Positions 33,437 through 46,013 of a stretch of 64,000 nucleotides of DNA are shown piece after piece; the stretch's first letter is position 1; each line of letters opens with the position of its first letter. Location of the stretch: the NCBI RefSeq assembly GCF_003576645.1, contig NC_044922.1, positions 7,688,037 to 7,752,036 of the forward strand, in the 5' to 3' direction. The position numbers and the translations under genes are program-made. The notes under the pieces were generated by a model. The model ran no database searches. It was given only the letters and a program-made list of their open reading frames with translations, and was not told the origin of the DNA. This stretch comes from Ipomoea triloba. Taxonomy: Eukaryota > Streptophyta > Magnoliopsida > Solanales > Convolvulaceae.

Positions 33437-36400
33437 TGTGACATCCCAACTTTTCACAAGCTGAGATAGCTAAACTTTAAACATAAAAGCTGCCTATCTC
33501 AACTATCAAACACAACATAGCGGAAGCGATTTATAACTTAAGGGGTATCATGCCACATCTAGGTAAGAAAAACACAGCCTAGATGCACAAGCTATCCAAA
33601 AACTGAAACTGAATAAAACATAAATCCTCAAAACGTCATAACAAGAAGAATTCTAGTCAAAGGTGTATAATCCAGCATAGGCACACAGGCCCAAAAACCC
33701 AAGTCTAACAAACATAAACTAGTCTAAGTAGGCCTCATAACGATAAGCTCTAACGCGTTCTCGCTTAGACTTACTCCTTACCTGGAAAACATGTAAGAAA
33801 CCATTAGCAAAAGACTGCTAAGCAACCACCACTCACACTCGTGAGGACATACATATATATAGTAAGTTTGTAAATAGGTTTACACACCCATATAGAATAT
33901 ACACTGGTATCTACTATTTTGTACAATAATTCACCCCTTATTTTAGTTATTTTTATGCTTATTTTCTTTATCCTAGTGAAATTAAGAATTGTTTGTGTGT
34001 TATATTATCCCAAGAGTGGAATTATCCACAAGGAGCAGCAAAGGAAGAATTTTGAAGCAGTTTGGACAAGTTTTGGAAGAAAATGAAATTACCAAGAAGG
34101 AAAGGAAACAAGAATAAGAATTGGAAGTTGTCTCATGGGCCCAAGGCCCATCTATCTCCTATATATTCTACATATTCTCTACAATTTAAGGAGTTCCCAA
34201 CCCTAGTTAGTTTTAGTTTATTTTTCCTCTTCTCTTTATATTTCCCTAGCATAGTTTAGATTAGTTTTATATTACATTATTTAATTTCAAGCTTGGAATC
34301 TCGGATTGAAGTTGGATTTGTTCTTCATCAGTAAAGTTCTCTTATTCCTTTATTTACTTTCTTCTCAGATTTCTCGCAATGTTTATGGTTATTTATTATT
34401 GCTTTGTTTTGTTTACTTTTATGATGCATGAGTAGTTAGTTGTTGGTTTGGATTAGGGTCCGATTGCTATTCTTGATGCTAGATTTGTAATTATTGCATA
34501 AAGGGATAATTTATTGATCTAGGGTTTTATGTTTGAATTGGATTATAATTTACTCTTATTGATAATTGATGCGCAGCTTTTAATGATTTGTTTTGGAGAG
34601 GATTTCATCACAACGAAAGTTGGGTGAAAGACTCAGCCTAACCAATTTCAACCCAATTTTTCCTACTATGAGAATAGGGGTAATTTGGGGGCTTATAATG
34701 CTTTTGTGTTTAAGGTTATGATTGATGCATCACGAAAGTGGGGCAATCTTAGCCTAATTCTTGTTATTGATTACGAAAGTAGCTAACTTGAATTCTTGAG
34801 TGCATTGTCAATAAATCCCTTGTTTAATTGTTTTTCCTTAATTTTGAGATTGTTAGAGCATCAAGATTGCAATACCTCTAATCTGACCCCACTCTTTTAT
34901 CATTTAGTTTTTCCCTTATTTTATTTGCATCTTTTATTTTATTTTAATTCCTAAATCATACTTCCCTTGGATTCTAGTGAATTCCAATACTTTAGTGCCT
35001 ATGATTAAATAATTCACACAATACGTGCCATAGCCCCAATCCTCAACGGAACGACATTTACACCCTCTTTTTACATTCCCATTTATACATCATTGTACAC
35101 ACCAACGAACTATTCTTTGTTTAAATCGGATACTCAACAACAACACGCTGAATAAACAATAAACCAAGACTCTTTAAGTACAACCAACAACCAACACGAA
35201 TGCATAAACATCAAGTTCATACACTATATATCAATTGAATCATAATAACAAAAGAATGAACATAAGGGAACCAACCAAACCGACATATCACGGTATAACA
35301 AACACAACGGAGGTACAACCTCTATCAAAGATTAGAAGGAAAACGATCCTATCATCATACTGGAGATAAGAACCAACCCACCATCCCCAAATAACAATAA
35401 CAACCATAGAAACTAACCACCTCATCCATATCACAACACGGAGGCAACAAGCCCAAATGTAGAGGCATACAAGCCCATGTCACAGAGGTACCCAACTCCC
35501 AATTACAGAGGCACACGGGCCCAAATAAGAAGGCATACAATACCCTTCCAAACAATACCATCACAAGTAAACTATAGTTCCATCAACTAAGCCCAACAAG
35601 AATATCAAAGACTCAATAAGATAAGGAGATACTCGTAAGGAGTCAAAGTCTCCACATAACAACATAGATTCATCCCTAAAGAATCACCCAACAAAAGTGT
35701 TTATTTCAGAATATCAACACAGTGCATACTCAGGATAGAAATCAAAGAATAAGCTAGCAATGCTAGTCCAATAAATCAAGATCGATGACTAAAGATCATG
35801 AATAGATACTCAAGAATCAAAGTAGAAAACTCAACAAAAGGTTCAATACACATTCCAGAGTCAAAAGGAATCAAACAGAGTTCAATGATCGCAAAAACAA
35901 ACACTGGATCAGAACTACAAATAAACTGACGGAACACATCAACGGAATGCTTTGCTCCGCTGGACTGTGCCGCACGAACAGACGGAAAAGATCAGCGGAC
36001 CGCTGCTCTCCGCCACAAGCTACCACCCTTGCCCTTGCGGAACGTGTTGGCGGGGCACATTGTTCTGCCAACATGCACCGTAAGTACAACCCCACTCCCC
36101 AGACAAAACAGATCATGCGATGAATCATTCCAGAATACGAATCATGCTCAGAATACACATATCATGCATCTCAGAAGCCAATAAATCATGGAATCCATAA
36201 CAAGAATTACTCACACACATCTAGATACAAAGGATGATGAACACAAGTCCAACAATCCACAAACAAAGGTTCACAGACCATCAACAAAGCTATAATTCCC
36301 AGAAATTTCAGGATTCCAACACCAAATCATATATATTGATCAAGAGTGTAAAATAGGTTTTGTGAGACATGATGGTTACCTCTTGTAGCACACTTCAAAC

Positions 36401-37061
36401 CAAGCAAACTCCTCCCCCTTCACAAGTCACTCCCAAAGAAAGATCCCAAAAGAACACCATAAGAACTTATAAAAAGATCATGAAAATGAGATGATGCAAG
36501 ACATATTCCTAAAGATAAACACTTACCCAAGCCTTAGAAATCCTAAAGGAGCAATCTTGGTCTTGGATCTTGAAGAATGAAGTGTAGGATTTGCTTAGGG
36601 TTCTTTAGAGGTGAAAGGAGTAGAAAGGAAATGTATTTACAGGAAAAGAAAAGAGAGATAGGGTTGTAAGTACAAGACTTTTATATTAGGAGGAAAAATC
36701 ATTACATATATCATGTATGTATCATACTAGGGTAAGTAGATTAAATAATGGGCCCTTATAAAGAATGGGTCTTACATTATTTATTACAATACTAGTAAGT
36801 AGGGAATTGATCCTTCAAGAATAAATAAATTGGGCCATTACAAAATATTCTATTTATAAGGATCCAATTTAAAGAAATCCCTTATAAGAATTAAATCAAG
36901 AATTGGTCTTTAGAATAAATAATTAATTCCGGAATAGAAAATATATATTTATATATATATATATATACCAATTAGGATAATGAAGCCCAATTAAATCAAA
37001 TAAATTACGCGGTAGAATTAATTACCAGTCTCAGGCTTGAACGAAATTACGGGGTGTTATA
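33437..37061 (-). mobile_element. Solo gypsy-type LTR (minus strand, 3,625 bp with insert)
   Basis: Left end TGTGACATCCCAACTTTTC (two changes from TGTAACACCCC) and right end TTACGGGGTGTTATA; flanks GCCTT at 33432-33436 and 37062-37066 form a perfect 5-bp duplication. Without the insert at 33935-35017 it is about 2.54 kb, close to the outer LTR at 24591-31082, of which it is a reversed relative (shared end block around 33540-33600 and GC-rich island at 35930-36065). ORFs inside are not supported. Confidence 0.9.
33935..35007. mobile_element. 1,073-bp insertion with 10-bp target duplication
   Basis: AATAATTCAC occurs at 33925-33934 and 35008-35017; the sequence between interrupts the minus-strand LTR. 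Base composition differs from the LTR (T-rich, plus-strand promoter-like CTCCTATATATTC near 34157, then TTTCCTCTTCTC). It has two GCACGAAAG/CAACGAAAG-type repeats (34610-34790) and no recognised ORF. Duplications of 9-11 bp are typical of Mutator-like elements, but no terminal inverted repeat is visible. Confidence 0.5.
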
Positions 37062-37066
37062 GCCTT

Positions 37067-37180
37067 TTTCACGACGATAAGAGGAGGTCGATCTCAGCGG
37101 AAGGAGCTGCAATTGTGAGACCAATGGGAAAGAAGCGGTGGGAGGGCAGCGTCGTTTGTTAGCAACAGGGTCGAAGCGGT
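37067..37180. other. Short flank between LTR elements
   Basis: Original target DNA between the solo LTR and the 9-kb element; it contains two AAGCGGTGGGAG words, the second giving the GGGAG target duplication. Nothing else is recognised. Confidence 0.5.
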
Positions 37181-37185
37181 GGGAG

Positions 37186-37600
37186 TGTAAGATTTTCCCT
37201 AATAATATATATATATTATATTATATATTAGAGCCTTAATTAAGTGGTGCAAGTTAACTAGGCTTATTAAGTGGTTTGGTTGTACTAAATAACTAGTAGT
37301 AGTTATTCAACCAAACTCTGTGCCCATATAAACCTGTATTGATGGGATACAGGACAAGCATTGTATAGCACATACATTTCACGGTACTCATACTGCTCAG
37401 TAGACACCAGTACACCATCTAGGGTTCTAAGTCAAGTATGAGACAAATATGGTTGACGGTCTACCGTTTAAGAGGCATTACATCAACTATGGCTGGAGAT
37501 CAATACGGCCTCCGCTTCCGCTACTACGAGGTCAGGTTTCTCTTACGAGGTCAGGTTTCTCGTAAGCTATTCTGTACGGTTAGATTATTTATATCTAACA
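37186..37600 (+). mobile_element. 5' LTR of the LARD-like element
   Basis: TG...CA ends with the target duplication to the left. It includes a TATATAA-type box in GCCCATATAAACC (about 37322) and the double word CTTACGAGGTCAGGTTTCTC (two copies, 37527-37566). Confidence 0.9.
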
Positions 37601-37602
37601 TT

Positions 37603-37614
37603 TGGTATCAGAGC
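37603..37614 (+). promoter_or_regulatory. tRNA-Met primer-binding site
   Basis: TGGTATCAGAGC, two bases after the 5' LTR; the canonical plant retrotransposon initiator-Met PBS. Confidence 0.9.
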
Positions 37615-39380
37615 CTTTATAATCTCTGCCCGGTTGATTATTATGCCTAAAATCAACATTAAGTCTTTTTTATATACATTAAGTTTTGGTATATGATTTC
37701 AATTAATTCATTATTAATTCTTCGAAATATTCTTATATTTGGATATAATAATTTGTGTATATTTCGAAAGGATTATATATTTGGATATAATAATTTGTGT
37801 ATATTTTTGGACTCATCGATGCCGGAGTTTGGTCGGTGTGGCGCTGGTTCCACAGTCACAGCATCCTTGTTCTTCAGCCAGTGGGCAAAAAAAAAATGTA
37901 CCCTTCAGATCTTGAGCAAATACGCATCGGTGCGACGACGATAATGATACAGCGCCGAATTGGTTTGGTGGTACGCCTCATATATATTAAACTGCAATTG
38001 TCTATATTTATCATATAGATGTCTTATTTAGTAATTACATATTAACTATGGTAAATGGTAATTATATTAAGTTTAAATATTGCCATATTAATATTACCAT
38101 ATTTAATAATGTATATTAATTTTGGCAATGGTAAATTATGATAATTGCTTGTTTTAGAATATTAATGTCATTTAGTTTCCCTTTAATTTGGCATTAATTT
38201 ATTATTAAATTATTATTCAATTCTGAGCAAATATTAAGTGTTGAATTTGCTGTTTGAATTTTAATTTAATATTGGGGTGCATATTAAATTGCTTAAAGTG
38301 TTACAATTTATTTAAGGATATATGGGTTAATAATACATTAATATGCAAATTCAAGCATGATATGTATATTTGTCAAATATTTTATTCATTCATTAAAGCA
38401 TGCATTAAGGTTGAATTTAGTATATTATTAACTCATAGTATATATCATTAATTTTGGATCCTTCGGTCAATTAATTCATTATGGCCTATTAAAGTAGCTT
38501 GTTTGGTTTCTCATTTAATTTGAGCATATTTTAATCCTATGTTTGATTTGTGACTTTAAAACCTATTTGGAACAAGCTATTTGGGACCTATCTTGGGTCA
38601 ATAAAGTAAGGATCTTATTGTTATTGATTGATATTTTAATAATAATTATAGCTCATTTTGGATTTATAACATGGTTTAATTATTACTAACTACCATATTT
38701 CGTTAATGGTGTTTATCGTTGGTAATAATATTAAGTTTGGATCTATTTCTGTATTAGACCGTTTCCATCCGTGTTATAGCTTACTTGGACCATTAAGAAT
38801 TATAGGTCTAATTTGAGCATATAGGTGCTATAATTATTGTGTTGGCCTGGTTTTGAGGCATTAAGGATTTAAGAATTTAATTATTATTTTGGCCATTAAG
38901 TATTATAACTATTGTTTAAGTTTGTTATGTTTTTCAATTTATAGTTTTCAGGGCCTTAATAATAATATTAATTCTTTAATGGTAATTTGGTTATTACCTT
39001 AACTTCAGTCTCCCTAAAGTTTTATAATAGTCATGTTAATTATTATGTGGTAAATTGAGATTAGTGTATGGCATCCCTTAATTACAGTTTTGCCTTTATT
39101 TTAGTTGTTATTAATTGGCATTGTTAATTACTGTTATCAAGTTTAAGGGCTAATCTCATTTATTACTTTTCATAATAATTATTGTTTCATGGTAATTTGC
39201 CATATTTGGTACATTGGTAAGATTACCCATGTCACTTTATTTTACATGACTATTAATAATTAATGCTACAACTACAGTTAACCGCTGATTTGGACGGGTC
39301 ACATATCCTATCTTTAGAAATATGGAAACATTAAGAAGGTGTATTACCATAATTTGGTTGTCATTTTTAAATATTTAATG
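37615..39380. other. Internal AT-rich region of the LARD-like element (left part)
   Basis: A short leader with a less AT-rich patch at 37815-37975 (possible gag start remnant, unsupported) is followed by AT-rich sequence dominated by TTAAT/ATTAA words. No domain was found in any frame. Confidence 0.5.
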
Positions 39381-39385
39381 GTTAT

Positions 39386-40232
39386 TGTTAATAAAATTGC
39401 TAAGAAGAAAAATACTTGTAAAAAACTCCCTAAGTTGTAACAAGTCCTTGTGACAATTTGATAGTTCAGCAGATAGTTCAAAAAACAAAGTGTCTTATAA
39501 TGTATTAGGTTTGTTATAGTTCAGCAGAAGGATCAGAAGGCTTTATGGACAACTTGCTGAACAAAACACTGGACCAAGACAAGGAAGACAAGAAGAGGAT
39601 TCAGAGTCAGTTACGAAGACTTCAGATTTAACCGAATCTGGGCAACATATATATATGAGGAGGACTTCCAGTGATTAAGACCAACGGAAGAAAATACAAA
39701 AGATCTAAATGGAAAAGCTTCCTTAGATGTGATAACAAGATATCTTGACAAAGCTTACCTTTGATTCAAGATGCATCGTCTTCATGAAGAATTGGGCAAG
39801 CAGTCACTCTGAAAGCCAGTTGCGTTACGATTGAGGGGGAGCCTCAATTCAAGAAGATCGGGAGATCAAGTATTCCTCAACTCTTCAAGGCTGAACTCTA
39901 GGATGGTGATGAAGAAGATTTCTAGAGTTGCCGTGTGATTCTCTACTGTAAATTGGTGATACATTTCCAGATTGATCAATGAAGAGTTGGGCAATCAGAG
40001 TGATGCCCCCCAGATGTAGGAATTGAGATTCCGAACTGGGTTACCAATTCTTAGTGTTCTTACTGCTTTGTTAGTTTCTTGCACATTATCTGCATAATAC
40101 TCCTTGTTCTATTCTTTGCACTAGATCAGTAAATAGGTTAAAAGGTTATCTAACAAATCTAGTAATTGGATTTAATAGTTGGAAGACTCTTTTAGCATCT
40201 AAGACCAAGAACACGGTAGTCTAAGTTTTTCA
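39386..40232 (+). mobile_element. Sirevirus-family solo LTR (847 bp)
   Basis: Begins TGTTAATAAAATTGC and ends GTCTAAGTTTTTCA; flanked by GTTAT at 39381-39385 and 40233-40237. It is a plus-strand relative of the minus-strand LTR at 47265-48124 (shared: AACTCCCTAAGTTGTAACAA, GATTCAGAGTCAGTTACG, ATCAATGAAGAGTTGGGCAA, GACCAAGAACACG). So the same family has inserted at least twice in this window, once reduced to a solo LTR. Confidence 0.95.
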
Positions 40233-40237
40233 GTTAT

Positions 40238-43200
40238 TATAATGTTGCTTATTACCATTGAATATTTTAATTAATGATACCATTAATATTAATATGGTAT
40301 TTAGTTATGACTCCTGAATTGTTTCCAATTAAGTTCATGTGACAATGTTCCAGTTAAGAAAATATTATGGATATTATCATTTTCTTGACATTAATGTTTT
40401 TCGGACTTCAAATTTTATCAAGTTTTCAAAATTATATCCGAAAATGTTTCTAAAGTTAGCGGTTATAACCATTGTTTTTCCTCTTTTAGTCTCCATTTAA
40501 TAATGTTATTATGGCTATATTATTAATTGGGTTATGGAGAATGGTTTTGAATCAATTCAGTAATTTCGAAAAACGCATTTGCTAGGCAATTGACTATTGC
40601 CATTTATCCCATAATTCATTTAGTTTTTGAATTATAATTTTAGTTCTTTATGCCCATATTTGATTAAGTATGAATAATGAATATCTGGTGTAAATTCATA
40701 TCCTCTAGTTGGTTCATACACTTAAGATAGTTGGTTCATACTCTTCAGATAGTTTTATGCATTCAGTCACATTAAATGCATAATATTAAGTTTAATTATG
40801 CAGTTTGGGTTTGTGAGATTTTGTTTTACAAATGACAATATATTTTTTCTTTTTGTTAGATATTGTTGGAATTTGTAAACTCGGACTATTTCTCATAAAT
40901 GTTGTGCGATGCATTAAAACTTTTTGTAATGGGCTTAAAGTTTAAAATTTTCTGATAGGGATGAAATCCCGATCTACGATTACCGATCTCCCGGTCTATA
41001 CTCTACGACGATCACTGCACCTTGGGATCTCCAGTCTTTCTTTCCCGCCCTGCGTTGACCGGATGGGGTCCTATCCTGACCTGTTCCCGGGCCCCTTGGG
41101 GGTTCGAACTTTAGCCCACCTAAAACTAAAGCCTAACCGTTAAGGGATTGGGCCAACGCCTTGACCGGTGCATGCTCGACACGCGTATCACATGCCGTCA
41201 GGCCGGAACCCATCTCGAGGCCACCTATAAAAGGCGCATTTATTACCATAAGGAGGACTTTTGGCTGTTTTCCCAAATTAAATAGCTAAAGAGACTGGGA
41301 ACCTCTGACCCACTGTCACGTAGACCGGTTTCATACGAGGTATTCCTACTTGTACCCGTTTAAGTATAAATACAATATATTTTTCCCGTATATTCGTATT
41401 TTACGCTATCATTTTCAAAGTATATATTCATTAATTTGGATCCCTTTGGATTGGACTCATTAGAGTTTGAATATTAAGTTTATACATTTTGTATATGAAT
41501 CAGGGAGGCATACTAGTTTTATGGCCATGACTTAAGAACATCTTGGTCACTAGTCTCCTTAAATTGATATTATCTAAAGAGTTGGTCTTTAGTTAGGTTT
41601 TATTTTACCAACTTTCCTGGGGTATATACATTTGGATTTTCCCATCATGAATTGGTATAATTTTTCAAAATTTTAAGTATTCCTTGCAATGTGATTTGAT
41701 TTCGGTTCATTAAAGAATAGTCATAGCATCTTTAATTTACTGAAGTCTTTTAAGTTTTAAATCTTGGTTAATCAAGGAATAGCCACAGCATATTCAACTA
41801 CCTAAGATTATTAAGTTTTTATATTACAATTTTAATTTGGTTGGGGAGTAGCCACAACATCCTTAATCAGATTAAATTATATATATCTTTATCTTGATCA
41901 CATAAAGATTACGCAAGGATTTATGTCTAGTGATCTTATAATTTTTAATTTGGTTGGGGAGTAGCCACAACATCCTTAATCAGTTAAAATTATATATTAA
42001 GTTGTTTACCTTGATCACATAAAATTTTAGACATATGAGTTGTGATTAATTGTATGTAATATGATGGAATTTAGCCCACAGGCAATTTCATTATATTTGT
42101 ATGATTAATTAGGATGAAATACTGAACTACGATCATAATTTAGCCCACAGGTAAGTATGTATCAGAATGTAGTTAGTAGTTTTATCAGTGATGATAGAAA
42201 TAAATCAATTTATTTACTTTATAGTTCTTTGTAAATAATTTTTTATTCTATCATGAAGTTTATTTTATAATGTAAACTTTGGATCATATTTCTTGAATTG
42301 CCCACGAGGGTTAAGGAAAAGAATTTGATTTCTTTAAGTTTTTTTTTTTTATCATAATGGTTGTAATGAATCTTATTGAATTAAAACTTTAGCCCACAGG
42401 CAAGTTTTATGTCACTTGATTCTTCAACTTATTTGATAAATTATTTCATCATAAATAAAAATTTTCAGTTGGATCTAATTGAGTAAGACTTTAGCCCACA
42501 GACAAGTTTTATGTCACTAGGTTCTTCTGACTATTTGATAATTGAGATAAACTATTATCATAAAGAGTTTCTTAATTGGATTTAATAGAATTAAAACTTC
42601 AGCCCACAGCCAAGTTTTATGTCAATAAATCCCTCAACCAATATAATAATTTTATCACAATTTATTAGAATTTATAAATTTAGTTCAATTATAAATTCTA
42701 AGTTTCATGGTTTGCATTGGCAACACATGTATTCAGTTACTTCCCAAAATTTAGCCACTTTTATTAACTATTCCACGAAAGCTTACTTGGTTCTTTGGTC
42801 TAACTATAGTAAGTTACGTGATACGATATACTTCTTTTGGATTCCAAGAATAAAATGTATCTTTTGAGCCAAATTCTAACTTGGTTTTGAAATGTGTATT
42901 TTGATTTGTTTTTTTTTTTTTTGTATGTCCAACTATGGTGGGGAATTATATCTTCATTATTTATTTGGACTTCTATTAGAACCAAATATTGATTATTCAG
43001 TATGCCCAACTAATGGTGGGGAATTGTATCCCCATTTATTAGTTGGTCAAATCAATTATGAGTGTATATCATTAATTTTGCTAAAGAATAGTGGGACTGA
43101 TCATTCAGAAAAAGATTATTAAGATGCTCCACTAAAGATTATGGATTTAATTATTGTCTTCATACATCCCAATGCAAATTGGATTGTATGTCAAACAATA

Positions 43201-43871
43201 AGTCCAAAAGATTCCACAAGTATTAATCTTGAATTTGTTCATATAAATTCATAAGTTCAAATTATTGGACATTTGGTTGTACAACATATTTATGAAAATG
43301 TTGTAACAATATTAAGGAATTTATTAGAACAAAATCATCTAACTTGTGGTGCACTGTTATTCTTTAGCATTAATAGAGTCTTTAGTTTTTTCAAAATTGA
43401 TCCTGGGCCATTTTGGTATGTAAGGCTCAAAAACAATTTTGTGAGAATAAAAGTAAGACTCATGAATGTTCAGTTAATTTTAAAGTGGATATTGTGATTA
43501 TTTGGGAAGTTATGGTGTATGTTAAGATTCCAAATTTATGGACTTAGAGTTTTTTTTTTTTGTTCTCTAAGTTATTGGAATAATTCTGTGACTTAACTAT
43601 TTTTTGGCTATTTTAATGAGTGGGACTGACAGACGTGTCAACTCTGAGCTCTTAGCTGTTAGAGGTAGTGTTCAAGTTCAGTTATAAAGAAGTCATGGAA
43701 TACAGTTAGCATTATGCTAACATTAAGAGATCTCTACTTAAGGCATGCTTTTAAGGGTTTTAGAGATCATACAGTGTACTCTTTTGTACAAATATTTTGG
43801 ATGGTTTCTCTTTTCAGTTGTGCACATAATATATTTTGAGAAACATCCCTTAAGTTATACCGATTGATAGG
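40238..43871. repeat. Internal region of the LARD-like element (right part) with degenerate repeats
   Basis: AT-rich, without coding motifs. Two degenerate repeat sets: GGGGAGTAGCCACAACATCC (best copies 41845 and 41950; diverged near 41719 and 41776), and TTTAGCCCACAGGCAAGTTT (42072, 42139, 42389, 42489, 42596), the last three followed by TATGTCA.T..TTCTT. A third pair, CCAACTA(T)GGTGGGGAATT, is at 42929 and 43005. The segment 40965-41235 is distinctly GC-richer. The ORF at 40961-41143 there has no recognised domain. Confidence 0.6.
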
Positions 43872-43882
43872 GAATATACCCC

Positions 43883-45560
43883 TGTCACGCCCCACTTCTG
43901 GGACATGACCCGGTCGTATCGTTACGTGAAAACCTGTAACAATACGAAGCCTAACCATACATACCTCTCGAAACCTTCATATCAACACTTGAATACATAA
44001 TAATTCCACAACAAAGAACTAGCTCTTCCCAAAACACTCATCAATTAACCACTATTAAATATTTACAATCAATAGTAGTATGTCCAAAATGCATCACAAG
44101 CACCAAAGTCAAGCACAATGGTTTACCAGAAATACAAATGGGGCAAAGCTATTTTCCCACACAAGTAAAAATCCATGATAAGCTCCAATACTAGGACTAA
44201 GTCTCCTAGTTTCAAAAGTCACATTCAAGATCCCACCACTTGCGCCTCGTAGTATTCACATATCCTTAACTACTCTGAAACATGAGGAAAATACAAATAA
44301 TGAGCTAATGCCCAGTAAGTGGTACTCCTCTCAACCCCGGATCAAGTAACCTTAATATAATACAATAAGCTTTATAGAAATTAATAGGTGCAAATCACGA
44401 TCTTCAAACTATATCGAAGTCATAATATAATTCCATCATACTATACACAGGTTCCCCAAAATAGAAACTTTAACTTTAGCTACATGGGCATCAACATTAT
44501 TTCATAACACAATACTTTCAAAAGCTCAAATCATTCTTTAACCCATGACTCATTGGCAACCTACACCCACCATTATACCTTGTGGCATAAGCCATTATCG
44601 GTATAATGATCTAAAAAGACTCGACGATTCAGAATGAGTCAGGCTCGACGATTCGGAATGAGCCGAATGAAACATTCCAACAAATAATTCAAAAGTAAAG
44701 ACTCGACGATTCGGAATGAGTCAAGCTCGACGATTCAGAATGAGCATTTAGGAACGTTCCAAGCCGAACAAAAAAAAATAAAAAATTGTAGGTTGCCTCA
44801 TGAGTTTGGTCAAACATTCCAAATAATTCTTATAATCAAATAGCCCATTGTAGCAAAAATCGTTTCCTTAACATACACCACATAACAAAGTGCATATCCA
44901 AAAGTAATATGAAATCTGTATAGCTCATAACTTGGCAAAACAAATCTGACTTCATAAACTAATAATTACCAAATAACTTGATCCTCTCTTATAGCAAAAC
45001 CCCTTAGTACAAATCACACTTACAATTAAAGTCCAAAAGGTCATGTTCACCTATTCACAAAATCCATACTTAGGCATGCCCAAAGATATCCATAATCAAG
45101 TTTAATTGTCCAAAAACATATCATAGCACTTCTTCAAACATATACTTAAAAATTAATAATAATAACTCATAAATCGCATAATAGTGAACTCGCACTTTAA
45201 CAATCATAAATAGCTTGAGTCATACTATATCAAAAGCCCAACATATTGTTAACTCAAACTAACCCTAAAATGGGTATTCCAATTGGTAGAGATTCCAAAT
45301 AAGTTATGGGTTTTGCAAAATAAGGAGAGAAGAGTTAACCACTTACCTAAAACATCCAAATCTTAGCTATTTAGCTCACCCAAATACTCCTTGTCAAAAT
45401 CCCTAATATTTTCAAAACATCAATCTTAGGGCTCCAATGATAAAATCAACTAAAAAAGAGTGAAATATGGAGGTCAAACTTACCTTGAATACTCCAAAAA
45501 TTACTTGAGACCTAAGCTTGAAGAGGATGGAGATCAAAGCTGGGGGGGCTACTTGATAGT
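43883..45560 (-). mobile_element. LTR-like insertion (minus strand) within the LARD-like element
   Basis: Starts TGTCACGCCCCACTTCTGGG, the reversed form of an LTR end (...GGGGCGTGACA). The flanks share GAATATACCCC (43872-43882 and 45561-45571), extendable to TTGATAG(G/T)GAATATACCCC, much longer than a normal 5-bp duplication. No clear TG start is seen at the right edge. Probably a solo LTR or its remnant. It contains CTCGACGATTC(G/A)GAATGAG repeats at about 44619-44745 (four copies in two pairs). Confidence 0.5.
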
Positions 45561-45571
45561 GAATATACCCC

Positions 45572-46013
45572 GGACGTACCACCTTACGTATTTTATACGC
45601 GTATTTCGTATTAGGTACATGCATAGCCCTATATAAAGGACTTTAATCCTTAATGAAGGGGACTTTTTTGGGGGGCTCTTGACTCTCTCTCACTCTAGAC
45701 ATTTGCTGAAGAAAACATTTCTCTCTTCTTCTCTATTATCTCTCGAAGCCATCAATAAAAATGCTAATTGAGGGCCAATTTTGGGTTGTTCATATAATCT
45801 CTACACACACCGCATGTTTATACCCCGAATACATGGCGTTTGTTCCATCACCGAGAATAAACATTGGGTTTGTTCATGAGGGGCCTAAGTTGGAGAATTA
45901 AAATACATGTGACCATAATGGATATTGCTCTGTAAAATAGAGGACTTATCACTATGATTCGTGTGTTTTGTTCTTTGATGAGGGTTGTGCTAGTACTTGC
46001 ACCAAGTGGGAGA
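45572..46013 (+). other. 3' internal end of the LARD-like element, promoter-like patch
   Basis: Contains CCCTATATAAAGGAC (about 45632) followed by a pyrimidine-rich stretch (TTGACTCTCTCTCACTC), the layout of an LTR promoter and leader, so another LTR fragment may be buried here. It ends at the polypurine-like GTGGGAGAA before the 3' LTR. Confidence 0.35.

Noticed and set aside
40961..41143. 60-residue ORF in a GC-richer patch
   Set aside because: No motif and no homologous frame nearby; composition alone is insufficient.
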